Counted from the stretch's first letter, positions 33,473 through 42,662 are shown. The stretch: 64,000 nucleotides of DNA from an uncultured Oscillibacter sp. (GCA_910587705.1 CAJUMX010000009.1:61472-125471), one strand, 5' to 3'. A program made the numbers and translations. The notes: generated from the sequence alone by a model not told the origin.

Positions 33473-34047
33473 CCCTGGGACACCTCCTTTTGCAGCTGAA
33501 TCAGCACGCTGGCCTGAACCGGTGCGCTGGCGTCTGCCGGCGCACCCTCCGATTGGGTGGTGGAGGCGGTGTTCACCATGGTATAAGCCACGATGGGGGA
33601 CGCCTCCAAAGCTTTGACAATCTGGGCCGTCTGGGCCAGGGTCACGCCGGAGAACTGGAGCTGGACCGTGCTGCCGCTGATGGAAACCGCGTCCATGGAC
33701 GCCGTGGTTCCCACGGCCTCGTCCAGCAGGGCCAGAACCTCCATGCGGTCGATGAGGGCCTGTTCCTCCTCGGTGGCGGAGTAGCGGCTGTAGCGCTCCC
33801 AGACTTCATTGTAATCCGTCAGCTCCAGCAGGAGGCTGTCCCGCTGCCGCTCTGCTGCGGCCAGGGCCTGCTGGGCCTGGGTGGTTTCCACCCAGACGTC
33901 GTAAACCAGGAATTTGCCAAGCCCCAGGAGGCACACCAGCGCAAACAGCACATACAGCGCCACGGTGGCGGGCTTGGTGGTGCGGTCGGGCTTGTAGAAG
34001 AGGTTCATAGACCGCTTGGCGGGGTAGGCCGCGTTTCGTCTGCTCAT
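33469..34047 (-). CDS. pilN: PilN-like type IV pilus inner-membrane protein
   Basis: This 192-residue protein has a cytoplasmic N-terminal stretch with NLFYKPD resembling the PilN motif (INLLP type) that docks into PilM, one membrane segment (VALYVLFALVCLLGLGKFLVYDVWV), a coiled coil and a small periplasmic-type domain. The ATG at 34047 is preferred because it gives a basic N-terminus and GGGAAATGA precedes it; it overlaps the end of pilM by two bases apart. The order pilM-pilN-pilO matches other type IV pilus operons. Confidence 0.82.
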   Translation of the reverse strand: MSRRNAAYPAKRSMNLFYKPDRTTKPATVALYVLFALVCLLGLGKFLVYDVWVETTQAQQALAAAERQRDSLLLELTDYNEVWERYSRYSATEEEQALIDRMEVLALLDEAVGTTASMDAVSISGSTVQLQFSGVTLAQTAQIVKALEASPIVAYTMVNTASTTQSEGAPADASAPVQASVLIQLQKEVSQG

Positions 34048-34048
34048 C

Positions 34049-35032
34049 TCATTTCCCTCCCATAGCCGCGCCGGCGGCAAAAACGCCTGCGGAGGCGGCC
34101 GCTTCCCCGGCCTCCGGCAGCAGGTCCGCCGGGTCCAGCAGGGGCAGGCCCACCGCGCTTTCGATGCTCTGCCGCAGCAGGGGCAGGGCCGCGCCGCCGC
34201 CCACTAAGTAAACGCCCGCCAGACTGCTGGAACGGTACGTGAACTGGTAGAAGTTGATAACCTTCAAAATCTCCACGGCGATGCGCTCACAGACCTCCGC
34301 CACGGCGGGGAGGGTGAGCACGTCCTGGAAATTGGTGGCCTTATAGGTGTTGGACAGGAAGGGGTCCACCCCCAGCTCGCCCGCCACGATCATGTCCAGG
34401 TTCCGCCCGCCCAGGGCAATCTGCCGGGTTGCCTGCACCCGGTCCCGCCAGACCACCGTAATCCGGGTGAACTGGTGCCCCAGGTCCACGAAGCAGAACT
34501 CCTCCGCTCCCGCGCCCCGGGCCTGGCAGAGCTGAATCAGGGCCATCTCCTGGGGCAGGACCGTTTTCAGCCGGAGGCCCGCCTGGGAAAACATCCGGGC
34601 GTACTCCGCCAGGGTCTGCTTGGCCGCCACGGCGGCCATCATGGGCACCCCCTGGGTCGCGTCGTCCTCCTCGGAGGAGGCGCAGACGGCGTAATCACAG
34701 TGGTATTGGTCCGCCACGCCTTGGATAAAGTCCGAAAATTCATAGGGCAGGTTCAAAAGAAGCTGCTCCGTGGTCATCCGGGGCATGGTCACCAGGCGGC
34801 AGATCACCTGGCTGGGGGGCAGCGCCAAGGCCGCCGGGCCCCGGGGGAGGGACAGGTCCTTTTTCGTCTGCTTCAAAAACTGCGCGAAGGCGTGGGGCAG
34901 GAGAATGGCCCCTGTCCCGTCCACCATGTTCTCCGGAAGGCGAACCTCCTCGATGCGGGTCTCCGTTCCCCGGAGCACCGCGATTTTCAGGCTGCTGCTG
35001 CCGATGTCAAATCCCAGCCGCGTGTTTCCCAT
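34049..35032 (-). CDS. pilM: PilM-like actin-fold pilus assembly protein
   Basis: This 327-residue protein has the actin/FtsA fold: phosphate-binding LGFDIGSSSLKIAV at the start, the second phosphate loop CFVDLGHQFTRITV near residue 185, and adenosine-binding VYLVGGGAALPLL near 275. PilM binds the tail of PilN and couples the cytoplasmic motor to the membrane platform. GAGAGGAG lies before the ATG at 35032. The open frame continues far upstream over the prepilin peptidase gene, but that part is not coding in this frame. Confidence 0.9.
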   Translation of the reverse strand: MGNTRLGFDIGSSSLKIAVLRGTETRIEEVRLPENMVDGTGAILLPHAFAQFLKQTKKDLSLPRGPAALALPPSQVICRLVTMPRMTTEQLLLNLPYEFSDFIQGVADQYHCDYAVCASSEEDDATQGVPMMAAVAAKQTLAEYARMFSQAGLRLKTVLPQEMALIQLCQARGAGAEEFCFVDLGHQFTRITVVWRDRVQATRQIALGGRNLDMIVAGELGVDPFLSNTYKATNFQDVLTLPAVAEVCERIAVEILKVINFYQFTYRSSSLAGVYLVGGGAALPLLRQSIESAVGLPLLDPADLLPEAGEAAASAGVFAAGAAMGGK

Positions 35033-35046
35033 ACATTCCTCTCCTC

Positions 35047-35823
35047 TCAAAACAGACCGAAGTACCACTCCAGCACCGGCCCGCCGCAACACACCGTAAG
35101 CATCGCCCCCAGGGCCAGAAAGGGCCCGAAGGGCATGGCGGTTTTCCCGCTCCCGCCGGTCAGCGCCGCCCAGAGAAGGCCCAGAAGGCACCCCGCCAGC
35201 AGCGTTAAAAATAGCTCTGCCCAGCCCAGGTACAGGGCCAGGACGAACAGCAGCTTGATATCTCCGCCGCCCATGGCCTCCCGGCCCAGCAGCTTCTCCA
35301 TTGCCAACACCAGAACCAGCAGCGCCGCCGGGACGGCGCAGGCTTTTGCCGCCGCCAGAAGCTCCCGGGCTCCGTGGCCCAGGAGGACAAACCAAACCGC
35401 CCGGTTGGCCGCCAGCAAAAGCAGCAGCTTGTCGGGAAGGATGCGCTTTGCCCAGTCCACGAGGCTCAAGGCCAGCAGCAGTGCGGCAAAGGCCAGCCAC
35501 TGTCCCAGCTCCAGGACCCAGCCAAAGCGCCACCCCAGCAAGACAAACGCCGCCGCCCCCGCAAGCTCGGAAACCAGACACTCGGCAGGGATGCGCGCCC
35601 CGCAATACCGGCACCGCCCCCGGCAAAACAGGAAGCTGGCAATGGGAAGCAGGTCCCGGGGACCCAGGGTCTGCCCGCAAGAGCCGCAGCGGGACCGGCC
35701 CCGAAAGGGGTGGGGGTCCCCCGCCGCCCAGCGGGAGACGGCGCAGTCCAGGAAGCTGCCCAGCACCGCGCCAAAGACGGCCAGCCAGAAGCAGAGGTAG
35801 GCCGTCAAAATTTGTTGTTCCAT
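35047..35823 (-). CDS. pilD: Prepilin peptidase / N-methyltransferase (type IV leader peptidase)
   Basis: This 258-residue membrane protein has the N-terminal methylase domain with two CxxC pairs (CGSCGQTLG and CRYCGAR), and the aspartic peptidase domain with Asp in VDWAKRILPD and GGGDIKLL (GxGD motif). About seven or eight membrane segments follow. It cleaves the Gly-Phe bond of the pilin and the giant prepilin of this operon and methylates the new N-terminus. AGGAG precedes its ATG. It lies between the pilin gene and pilM. Confidence 0.93.
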   Translation of the reverse strand: MEQQILTAYLCFWLAVFGAVLGSFLDCAVSRWAAGDPHPFRGRSRCGSCGQTLGPRDLLPIASFLFCRGRCRYCGARIPAECLVSELAGAAAFVLLGWRFGWVLELGQWLAFAALLLALSLVDWAKRILPDKLLLLLAANRAVWFVLLGHGARELLAAAKACAVPAALLVLVLAMEKLLGREAMGGGDIKLLFVLALYLGWAELFLTLLAGCLLGLLWAALTGGSGKTAMPFGPFLALGAMLTVCCGGPVLEWYFGLF

Positions 35824-36137
35824 AAGGGGTCTCCTTTTGGAGGATATTCCGCGGAAGGCGCTCTCCGCGCCGTCCCGGGCTCACGCGGGACAGCCCGATG
35901 GTGTGGGTGGAGAGTAGGGGGCTGCCACCGCGGGGGCGGGGCGGCGGGGAGGCCGCCTTCTGGGAGAAACGGCGGTATGATATTCGTGAAGCGGGGGGAG
36001 CCTTTGTCCCCCTGGGGGATGGTTGTTTCCGCCCTCCACAACCCCCGGGAAACCCGGAGGCTCTGGAGGGCGCCCGCTTACGCGGGCGTCCTGTTCCCCC
36101 CCTGTGCCAACCCGGAAGAGGGGGGGAAGAAAGAAAA
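35824..36137. other. 314-bp gap between pilin and prepilin peptidase genes
   Basis: No gene is supported here. The stretch is very G/C-rich and holds a 10-bp hairpin (36068-36077 with 36082-36091, loop TTAC) without a T tract. A hairpin after a major pilin gene usually stabilises or partly terminates the pilin mRNA so that pilin exceeds the downstream products. Confidence 0.4.
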
Positions 36138-36605
36138 TCAGGGACCGGGTGTCTTAGTCTCTTCTGCCGTAGTATCGAAATACCAAGTTGTTGTAATCTC
36201 CGGCCTAGCGCCATCTACATTTGGATCATCAGGGGCTTTAACGGTTACTTCAAGACCTAAAGTTTTGTCTATTCCGCAATTACATTGCGGTTTTGCCGAT
36301 GTATCATTAGCTCCAGGTGTTTCCATTAAATATCCCTGACTCTTATCGTCTACGCAGTAAGTATATGTTTTGCCAGCGGTAGCAGCAAAGTCAGCATCGT
36401 TAGGATTAGTCACATACTCGACCGAAGCCAAGGCGATGGCGTCGCGAACATTGGCCTGGTCTACGGCGTGCCGGGACCGCTCCAGTGCGTTGTTCATCAT
36501 CGGAATGGAGACCGCCACCAAGATGGCGATAATCGCCACCACGATCAGAAGCTCCACCATGGTGAAGCCGCCCTGCTTTTTCAGCTTGGCCTTCAACTTT
36601 TCCAT
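36138..36605 (-). CDS. pilA: Major type IV pilin
   Basis: This 155-residue prepilin has a short basic leader (MEKLKAKLKKQGG) cleaved before FTMVELLIVV; Phe+1 and Glu+5 are both present, followed by the 20-residue hydrophobic helix and a small C-terminal domain with Cys pairs (TYCVDD, CNCGID). It is the likely main pilus subunit. The ATG at 36605 has GAGAGG 10 nt upstream. Its base composition in the C-terminal part is AT-richer than the neighbouring genes (many AAT, GTA, ACT codons), which fits a variable, perhaps exchanged pilin head. Confidence 0.92.
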   Translation of the reverse strand: MEKLKAKLKKQGGFTMVELLIVVAIIAILVAVSIPMMNNALERSRHAVDQANVRDAIALASVEYVTNPNDADFAATAGKTYTYCVDDKSQGYLMETPGANDTSAKPQCNCGIDKTLGLEVTVKAPDDPNVDGARPEITTTWYFDTTAEETKTPGP

Positions 36606-36681
36606 AAATAAGTACCTCTCTTTCAAATTCATTAAAGTTTCTATACCCAGAGCCCGGGTTGGCGTGGGCTCAGAATACCGT

Positions 36682-37890
36682 TTACATACTGCCGTACATG
36701 CTGAACATGGGCAGATAAACCGCGAACAGAATCAGCACCACCAGCACGGCCATGACCACAATAATGGACGGCTCCAGCAGGGCGATAGCCCGCTTGGTTT
36801 TCAGGTCCGTCTCGTTGTCGTAGTAGGTTGCCAGCACCTTCAGCGTGGATTCCATGGAGCCGGTGGCCTCGCCCACCGAGGTCATCTGCACCAGCATGGG
36901 CGGAATTTCCCTGGTGTATTCCAGGCACTCTCCAAAGGGCCGCCCGCCCTCCACGCCGGGGAGGGTGCCCAGCACCTCCTGGGACATGCACTGGTTGGAC
37001 ATGGTTTTGCCGGAAACCTCAATGGCTTGCAGAATGGACATTCCGGCGGTTAACAGCATGCTCATGGTGTGGGCAAACTGGCTGGCGTTGGACATGCGGA
37101 CCACGCTGCCGATAACGGGCATGCCAAGCTGCATCTTGGCCAGGGCGATTCCGCCCTTTGCCGTGGTCCCATAGAGCCGCACGGCGAAGATCACCAAGGC
37201 GGTGAGGGCCACTAGAACCAGGGTGTAATTCTGGAAGAAATCACTCATGGCAATGAGGACCCTGGTGGGCCAGGGCAGGTCAATGCTCATGCCCTCGAAC
37301 ACCCCCACAAAGGTGGGCACGGCGTAAAGCATGATAATGGCTACCACCACCACCGCCACCAGAATGACGAACATGGGATAGGTCAGAGCGGAGACCACGC
37401 TTTCGTGGGTCTTGTTCATCCGCTCGAAATAGTCCGCCATGCGCTGAAAGGCCGCCTGTAAATCGCCGGATTCCTCGCCGGCCCGGACGGTCTCCCGGAA
37501 GGTGACGGGCAGGGACTTGGCCCCCCGCTGCTCCAGGCTGTAGCTTAGGGCCCAGCCGTTGGACACGTCCTCGGACACCTGCCGGAGGAGGGCGGAGAGG
37601 TTCTTGTCCGGGCACTGCCCGGCGACCAAATCCACCGTCTGCACCAGGGGCAGACCCGCCTTTAAGATGATGGCGAACTGCTGGCAGGTGAGGGACAGGC
37701 TCTTGGCGCTGATTTTCTGGAGCCTGGACAGGGGGTCCCGGGCGGCGGACTTGGGGACCTCCTTAATGGAGAGGACGATTTCGCAGCTCTGGCGGATTTG
37801 GTTCACAGCGTCGGTGCGGCTGACAGCCTCCACCACGCCGGAGACTTTTTCCCCGCTGGCGTAAGCGCCCTCGTATTTATAGGTGGGCAT
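36682..37890 (-). CDS. pilC: Type IV pilus inner-membrane platform protein PilC (GspF family)
   Basis: This 402-residue protein has the two tandem GspF cytoplasmic domains (about residues 65-190 and 270-390) and three membrane segments (MFVILVAVVVVAIIMLYAVP, LVLVALTALVIFAVRLY and the C-terminal IIVVMAVLVVLILFAVYLPM). TFRETVRAGEESGDLQAAF and IPPMLVQMTSVGEATGSME are the family motifs in the repeats. It is the rotor platform under the pilus that the PilB and PilT motors act on. It lies between pilT and the pilin gene. Confidence 0.94.
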   Translation of the reverse strand: MPTYKYEGAYASGEKVSGVVEAVSRTDAVNQIRQSCEIVLSIKEVPKSAARDPLSRLQKISAKSLSLTCQQFAIILKAGLPLVQTVDLVAGQCPDKNLSALLRQVSEDVSNGWALSYSLEQRGAKSLPVTFRETVRAGEESGDLQAAFQRMADYFERMNKTHESVVSALTYPMFVILVAVVVVAIIMLYAVPTFVGVFEGMSIDLPWPTRVLIAMSDFFQNYTLVLVALTALVIFAVRLYGTTAKGGIALAKMQLGMPVIGSVVRMSNASQFAHTMSMLLTAGMSILQAIEVSGKTMSNQCMSQEVLGTLPGVEGGRPFGECLEYTREIPPMLVQMTSVGEATGSMESTLKVLATYYDNETDLKTKRAIALLEPSIIVVMAVLVVLILFAVYLPMFSMYGSM

Positions 37891-37927
37891 AGGCAGGTCT
37901 CCTTTTTGGTTTCATGGGGGGCCGTTT

Positions 37928-39031
37928 TCAGAAGGGCCGCTTGAAGCCCGGGGCCTTCATGGCATCCACAGGAGGAGGAACCTTGGTTCCGGCGGTCTTG
38001 GCTCCTGTTTGCGTTTGGTCTCTCAGGGCGCCCTCAAAGGTCTCCTTGCTGATGGTCCCGGCGGCGTAGAGGGTGTGCAGGGCCTTGTCCATCAGGATGT
38101 TCCCCAGGGCCCCGGTGGTTTGGATGGAGTTGGCGATCTGGGGGGTCTTGCCCTCCCGGATCAGGTTGCGGATGGCCCCGTCGGTTTTCATCACCTCGCA
38201 GGCCAGCACCCGACCCCCGCCCACCTTGGGCAGAAGCTGCTGGCTAAGAACGGCTTTTAGGGACATGGAGAGCTGGAGGCGGATTTGCTGCTGCCGCTCG
38301 GCGGGGAACACGTCCACAATGCGGTCAATGGAGTCGGCGGCGGAGTTGGTGTGGACGGTGCCGAAAACCAGGTGCCCGGTCTCGGCGGCGGTCAGCGCCG
38401 TCTCGATGGTCTCCAGGTCCCGCATCTCGCCCACGAGAATCACGTCCGGGTCCTCCCGCAGCGCGGCCCGGAGGCCGGTGGCGAAGCTCCCCGTGTCCCG
38501 TCCGATTTCCCGCTGGTTGATGACGCACTTTTTCGGGGTGTAGACGTACTCGATGGGGTCCTCCAGGGTGAGGATGTGCTTGGCCTCATTGCGGTTGATT
38601 TGGTTCAGCACCGCCGCCAGGGTGGTGGACTTGCCGGAGCCGGTCTCGCCGGTGATGAGCACCAGCCCCTGGCTGTAGGCGGGGAATTCCGACACCACCT
38701 TGGGAAGGCCCAGCTCGGACAGGTCGGGTATGTGGTCGTTCAAAAGCCGGATGGCGGCGGACCAGGCCTCCTGCTGGCGGAAGAGGTTCACCCGGCAGCG
38801 GACCCCGGCGATGGTCAGCGCCAGGTCCAGCTCGCCCACGGCCTCCCCGTGGCGGATTTCAGACCCCGCCAGCTCCCGGGCGGCCTCCAGACAGTTGTCC
38901 GATGTCAGGGGCGCGCCCTCCATCTCCCGGATAGCGCCGTCCACCCGGTAGCGGGGGGTCAGGCCCCGGACCAGATGAATGTCGGAGGCCCCGTCCTTCC
39001 GGGCCTTTTCTACGTATTCTTTAACACTCAT
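37928..39031 (-). CDS. pilT: Type IV pilus retraction ATPase PilT
   Basis: This 367-residue ATPase has Walker A GETGSGKST near residue 130, the Asp box LEDPIEYV, Walker B VGEMRDLET, a His box ending TVHTNS, and the PilT-specific AIRNLIREGKT motif near residue 300. It drives pilus retraction. Its presence implies a dynamic pilus capable of twitching, adhesion under force or DNA uptake. It lies directly after pilB, 15 bp apart. Confidence 0.95.
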   Translation of the reverse strand: MSVKEYVEKARKDGASDIHLVRGLTPRYRVDGAIREMEGAPLTSDNCLEAARELAGSEIRHGEAVGELDLALTIAGVRCRVNLFRQQEAWSAAIRLLNDHIPDLSELGLPKVVSEFPAYSQGLVLITGETGSGKSTTLAAVLNQINRNEAKHILTLEDPIEYVYTPKKCVINQREIGRDTGSFATGLRAALREDPDVILVGEMRDLETIETALTAAETGHLVFGTVHTNSAADSIDRIVDVFPAERQQQIRLQLSMSLKAVLSQQLLPKVGGGRVLACEVMKTDGAIRNLIREGKTPQIANSIQTTGALGNILMDKALHTLYAAGTISKETFEGALRDQTQTGAKTAGTKVPPPVDAMKAPGFKRPF

Positions 39032-39046
39032 AGGTTTTCCTCCTCT

Positions 39047-40741
39047 TTATCCGCCGCCCAGGACCCGGTGGACCTCCTCGCTGGAGGTCACGCCGTCCAA
39101 AACCAGCTTGCGGCAGTTTTCCATGATGGGGTGAAAGTCCGCCTGTTCCATAGCCGCCTCCAGGTCCTTGAGGGAGCGGGAGTGGATGGCCCGCCGGATG
39201 GCGGGATTGACGGGAAGAATCTCAAAGACGCCGGTCCGGCCCCGGTAGCCGGTGCCGAAGCACTCGCCGCAGCCCGCACCCCGGTAGAAGGTGTACTCCC
39301 CGGGGGAGAGGCCCAGGGCCTCCCGCTCCTCCGCCGAGGGGGCGTAGGGCTTTTTGCAGTGGGGGCAAACCTTGCGCAGCAGTCGCTGGGAGACGATACC
39401 CTTTACCGCTCCGGCGATGAGGTAGGGCTCCACGCCGATGTCCAGCAGCCGGTCGACGGAGCTGACGGCGTTGTTGGTGTGGATGGTAGAGAGGACCAAA
39501 TGGCCAGTCATGGCGGCCCGCATGGCGATTTCGGCGGTCTCGCCATCCCGGATCTCGCCCACAGCGATGATGTCCGGGTCCTGGCGGAGGACGGAACGGA
39601 GGACGTTGGCAAAGGTCAGGCCGGTTTTGTCGTTGATTTGGACCTGGCAGATGCCGTCGATGTGGTATTCCACCGGGTCCTCCAGGGACACCAGGTTTAC
39701 CTCCTCGCTTTTCAAGCGGTCAATCATGGCGTACAGGGTGGAGGTTTTGCCAGAGCCCGTGGGGCCCACCATGAGGATGACGCCCTCGGTGGAACGGTCC
39801 ACCAGCTTGCAAAAGCGCTCCCGGTTGCCGCCCTCCAGGCCGATGCCCTCCAGGGTGGCAAGCTCCGGGGTCTTTCGCAGGAGGCGGATAACCACCTTTT
39901 CGCCGTGGATGGTGGGCAGGGTGGAGATACGCAGGTCCAGGCTCTCCTGGCGGACGGTGACGTTTGCCCGGCCGTCCTGGGGAATCAGCTTCTGGGCGAT
40001 GTCCATGCGGGCCATGATCTTCAAGCGGGAGATGACGGAGCTCTGGAGCTCCCGGGGCACCGGGATGATGGCCCGAAGGGCCCCGTCGATGCGCATGCGG
40101 ATGGTCATGCTGTCCTCACCGGGCTCCATGTGGATGTCGCTGGCCCCTTCCGTACAGGCCCGGTCGATGATGGAGTTCACCAGCCGGATGGCCGGGGCGG
40201 CGTCCGCCTCGTCCTCGTCCACGGTCATGCTCTGGGGCTGGGCCAGGGCGGCGGCGCCGTACTGGCTGCCCAGCAGGTCCCGCTGCATATCCTCGATAGC
40301 CTGCATGGCCCCCTGGTTACTGTAGAGGTTCTGGACCGCCCGCTCCACGGCGGCGGAAGCGGCGATGACGGGCACCACCCGGCGGCGGGTGACCGCTCCC
40401 ACCTCCTCCACGGCCATGAAGTTCAGCGGGTCGGCCATGGCCAGCCACACCTCAGACCGGGTGGCCTTGACAGGGACCGCCATGTGCTTTTTCGCCAGGT
40501 TCTTCGGCAAAAGCTGGGCCATTTCCGGCGGGATGGGGTAGGTGTTCAGGTCGATGAACTCCACGCCCAGCTGGTTCATCAGCGTGTCGATGAGCTGCCG
40601 CTCCGTGATGAAGCCGTGGGTTTGCAGGATGGAGCCCAAGCGCTGGCCGGTGCCCTCCTGGAGCGCCAGGGCCTCATCCAGCTGGGCCTGGGTGATGTCG
40701 CCGCTTTTGACCAGCAGGTCGCCGAGTTTGACGTATTTCAT
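39047..40741 (-). CDS. pilB: Type IV pilus assembly ATPase PilB (GspE family)
   Basis: This 564-residue ATPase has an MshEN/T2SSE-N domain (residues about 1-150), Walker A GPTGSGKTS near 330, the Asp box LEDPVEY, Walker B VGEIRDGET and a zinc-binding tetracysteine (CPHCKKPY and CGECFGTGY). It powers pilus extension. The start overlaps the end of the preceding minor-pilin gene by four bases (ATGA). The MshEN domain of this family can bind c-di-GMP in some members; whether the binding residues are kept here was not established. Confidence 0.95.
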   Translation of the reverse strand: MKYVKLGDLLVKSGDITQAQLDEALALQEGTGQRLGSILQTHGFITERQLIDTLMNQLGVEFIDLNTYPIPPEMAQLLPKNLAKKHMAVPVKATRSEVWLAMADPLNFMAVEEVGAVTRRRVVPVIAASAAVERAVQNLYSNQGAMQAIEDMQRDLLGSQYGAAALAQPQSMTVDEDEADAAPAIRLVNSIIDRACTEGASDIHMEPGEDSMTIRMRIDGALRAIIPVPRELQSSVISRLKIMARMDIAQKLIPQDGRANVTVRQESLDLRISTLPTIHGEKVVIRLLRKTPELATLEGIGLEGGNRERFCKLVDRSTEGVILMVGPTGSGKTSTLYAMIDRLKSEEVNLVSLEDPVEYHIDGICQVQINDKTGLTFANVLRSVLRQDPDIIAVGEIRDGETAEIAMRAAMTGHLVLSTIHTNNAVSSVDRLLDIGVEPYLIAGAVKGIVSQRLLRKVCPHCKKPYAPSAEEREALGLSPGEYTFYRGAGCGECFGTGYRGRTGVFEILPVNPAIRRAIHSRSLKDLEAAMEQADFHPIMENCRKLVLDGVTSSEEVHRVLGGG

Positions 40742-41274
40742 GGCGTTGTTCCTTCTTTCTCCGGTGGGTTCAAACAGCGGATGACAACGTTTTTTGCCTC
40801 CGCACGAATGCCGCTGCTTTTGCAGCCGACCGTCAGATTCAATGTAAAGCAGGCGGTATCCCGGTCGTAGGCAATCTCCATGTCCTCCACCTGATACTCT
40901 CCGTTTTTATAAGCGCCGCCCCGGTCGGTTCCCTCTTTTTCCTTGGGCAGAAGCTCCTTGTCGCCGTCGTTCCCGCCCTTGACGAGAACCTGCCCACTGG
41001 ACCAATCCAGATAGAGACCGTCGTTGTACGTAGGCGATTTGCTTGCATCGCCGCCGCCGGATACCTCGAAGGCGTAGCGCAGCTCTCCCGCGACGGCGTT
41101 GGTCAGGGAGTTCAGCAGCAGCTGGGTTTCTGCCTCCGCCGTAAGGTCAAAATAGGTTTTCATGGTTACGCTGAGGCCGGAATTCAGCATGACGCACAGC
41201 AGCATTAGCACAGCCGTGGCGCAGAGCATTTCCACCAGGGAGAACCCGGAGCTGTTTTTCAGTTTCCGCTTCAT
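40738..41274 (-). CDS. Minor prepilin, PilW-like
   Basis: This 178-residue protein has a type III leader (KRKLKNSSG) before FSLVEMLCATAVLMLL, with Phe+1 and Glu+5. The rest is a beta-rich globular domain. It is one of three consecutive pilin-like genes that presumably form the priming or tip complex with the giant prepilin. ATGA overlaps join it to the genes on both sides. Confidence 0.88.
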   Translation of the reverse strand: MKRKLKNSSGFSLVEMLCATAVLMLLCVMLNSGLSVTMKTYFDLTAEAETQLLLNSLTNAVAGELRYAFEVSGGGDASKSPTYNDGLYLDWSSGQVLVKGGNDGDKELLPKEKEGTDRGGAYKNGEYQVEDMEIAYDRDTACFTLNLTVGCKSSGIRAEAKNVVIRCLNPPEKEGTTP

Positions 41275-41678
41275 GGGACGTCTCCTGTTCCGCCGGATGT
41301 GGGCAGCGGGTCCATGGCGTAGGAGAGCAGACGCTCCCTGCCATAGAAGAACAGCCCGTCGCCAGCGCCCGGCACGATATCAACCGAGATACCATCTTGA
41401 TTTTCCATGGTGATCTTTGTCCCGGTGAGCGTGCCCGTGTAGATATCCGCCTCGTCGGGGGTGTCGGGATCGGCGGAGGGAACCGCTTCCTTGCTCTGCC
41501 GCTCTGCCCGGGACAGAACCTCGTAGTATTCCGCGTCCGCCGCCTGGGCCTGGAGGTCGATGCTGGTGGAGGCCGAGACGGCTCCTGCCAGCAGCATGAT
41601 GGACAGGGAACAGACCAGCACGGAGGCCAGTACCTCCACCAGGGTTTCACCCTGGGAATTTTTCAGCTTTTCTCTCAT
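41271..41678 (-). CDS. Minor prepilin, PilV-like
   Basis: This 135-residue protein has MREKLKNSQG followed by ETLVEVLASVLVCSLSIMLLAG, a type IV pilin N-terminal helix. The residue after the presumed cleavage Gly is Glu rather than Phe or Met, while Glu+5 is kept, so processing or methylation may differ. ATGA overlaps join it to the neighbours. It likely belongs to the tip complex. Confidence 0.82.
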   Translation of the reverse strand: MREKLKNSQGETLVEVLASVLVCSLSIMLLAGAVSASTSIDLQAQAADAEYYEVLSRAERQSKEAVPSADPDTPDEADIYTGTLTGTKITMENQDGISVDIVPGAGDGLFFYGRERLLSYAMDPLPTSGGTGDVP

Positions 41679-42631
41679 CCGTTCCCCTCCGTGTGGGTGC
41701 CTCTGGAAATCCAGTCCAGCTCCCAGATGATGGCGTCCTGGGTCATGCGCTTCAAGGGTTCTTCCGTCACGACATCCAAGGTTCCCCCATACGCCGGACC
41801 GGGCATGGGAACCTCCTGTTTGGGAAGCCGAGTTCCCGGGAAATAGTCGATGGCGGGCGCGCTGCCGGGAGACGGCTGCTCCGGGTCGGGGGTGCCGTCC
41901 GGCTTGGTTTTGACCAGCTTGGCCTCCAGCTCCGCTTCCATGGAGTAATACTTGGGCGTGCCGTTGGCGTTTGCCCCATCCTCCAGCGTTGCGGTTAGGT
42001 GGATGCGGCGGCTCTGGTTCATGTCGATTTCCACGGTAACGGTTTGGAACGCTTCCGAGACAGCGGCGTCGCCGCTCACCTCCACGGTCAGGGTTCGGGT
42101 GGTCGGAGGCGGATCGCCGGGCAGAGGGTTGGGCGGATTGGTGGGGAGGGGGGCGGTTTCCATGTCTTTCAGACCGTCATAGCCCACGCCGGTAAACTCC
42201 CTGGCGAACACCCGGTCCAGCTCCTTTTGAAAGGACAAGACCGCTCCGTCCACCGTTTTCCCGTCTGCGTCCAGCTCTGCCAGAGCCGCGCAGGAAAACG
42301 CGCCCGCAGTCTGTTCTATACGGTAGTATTCGGTAGAGGTGGTGGTTTCCTGGCCATCCTCCTCCGTTACCGTTAGGACCTCGGTCCATTGGGTGACGGT
42401 GTACCGCCCTTGATACGCCGCCCGCTCCAACTGGCTGGAAACCAGCCGGATGGCGGAGGACAGGGCCAGGTACTGCTGCTGCTCCTCGTAATTGCTCCGG
42501 ATTTTACCCGCGTTGGAGACCGCCGCCATCAGGATGGAGGCCGCCGCCATCATGCAGACCAGGAGGAACAGTAGCGCCAGGAGGATGGACGCCCCGTTTT
42601 GACTGTGAAGTTTTTTGCGAAGCTGTTTCAC
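41675..42631 (-). CDS. Minor pilin-like protein, PilX-type
   Basis: This 318-residue protein starts MKQLRKKLHSQNGASILLAL, then a hydrophobic helix to about residue 40 and a coiled start of a large extracellular domain. Like PilX/GspK it has small residues after the Gly and no Glu+5. Proline-rich spacers (NPPNPLPGDPPP) are near residue 165. It lies 31 bp after the giant prepilin and overlaps the next minor pilin. GspK-type proteins cap the pilus tip, a role this one may share with the giant. Confidence 0.78.
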   Translation of the reverse strand: MKQLRKKLHSQNGASILLALLFLLVCMMAAASILMAAVSNAGKIRSNYEEQQQYLALSSAIRLVSSQLERAAYQGRYTVTQWTEVLTVTEEDGQETTTSTEYYRIEQTAGAFSCAALAELDADGKTVDGAVLSFQKELDRVFAREFTGVGYDGLKDMETAPLPTNPPNPLPGDPPPTTRTLTVEVSGDAAVSEAFQTVTVEIDMNQSRRIHLTATLEDGANANGTPKYYSMEAELEAKLVKTKPDGTPDPEQPSPGSAPAIDYFPGTRLPKQEVPMPGPAYGGTLDVVTEEPLKRMTQDAIIWELDWISRGTHTEGNG

Positions 42632-42662
42632 GGGCCGTCCATCCTTTCGTTTTAAGCGTCAA

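Noticed and set aside
35033..36214. Upstream extension of the pilM frame to 721 residues
   Set aside because: The extra 394 residues are low-complexity Gly/Pro/Arg sequence over the prepilin peptidase gene in another frame; the ATG at 35032 has a strong ribosome binding site and begins the PilM fold.
38285..40870. An 861-residue open frame on the plus strand across pilT and pilB
   Set aside because: It is antisense to two genes with complete ATPase motifs, is rich in His/Gly/Val typical of shadow frames in GC-rich DNA, and has no ribosome binding site or recognisable domain.
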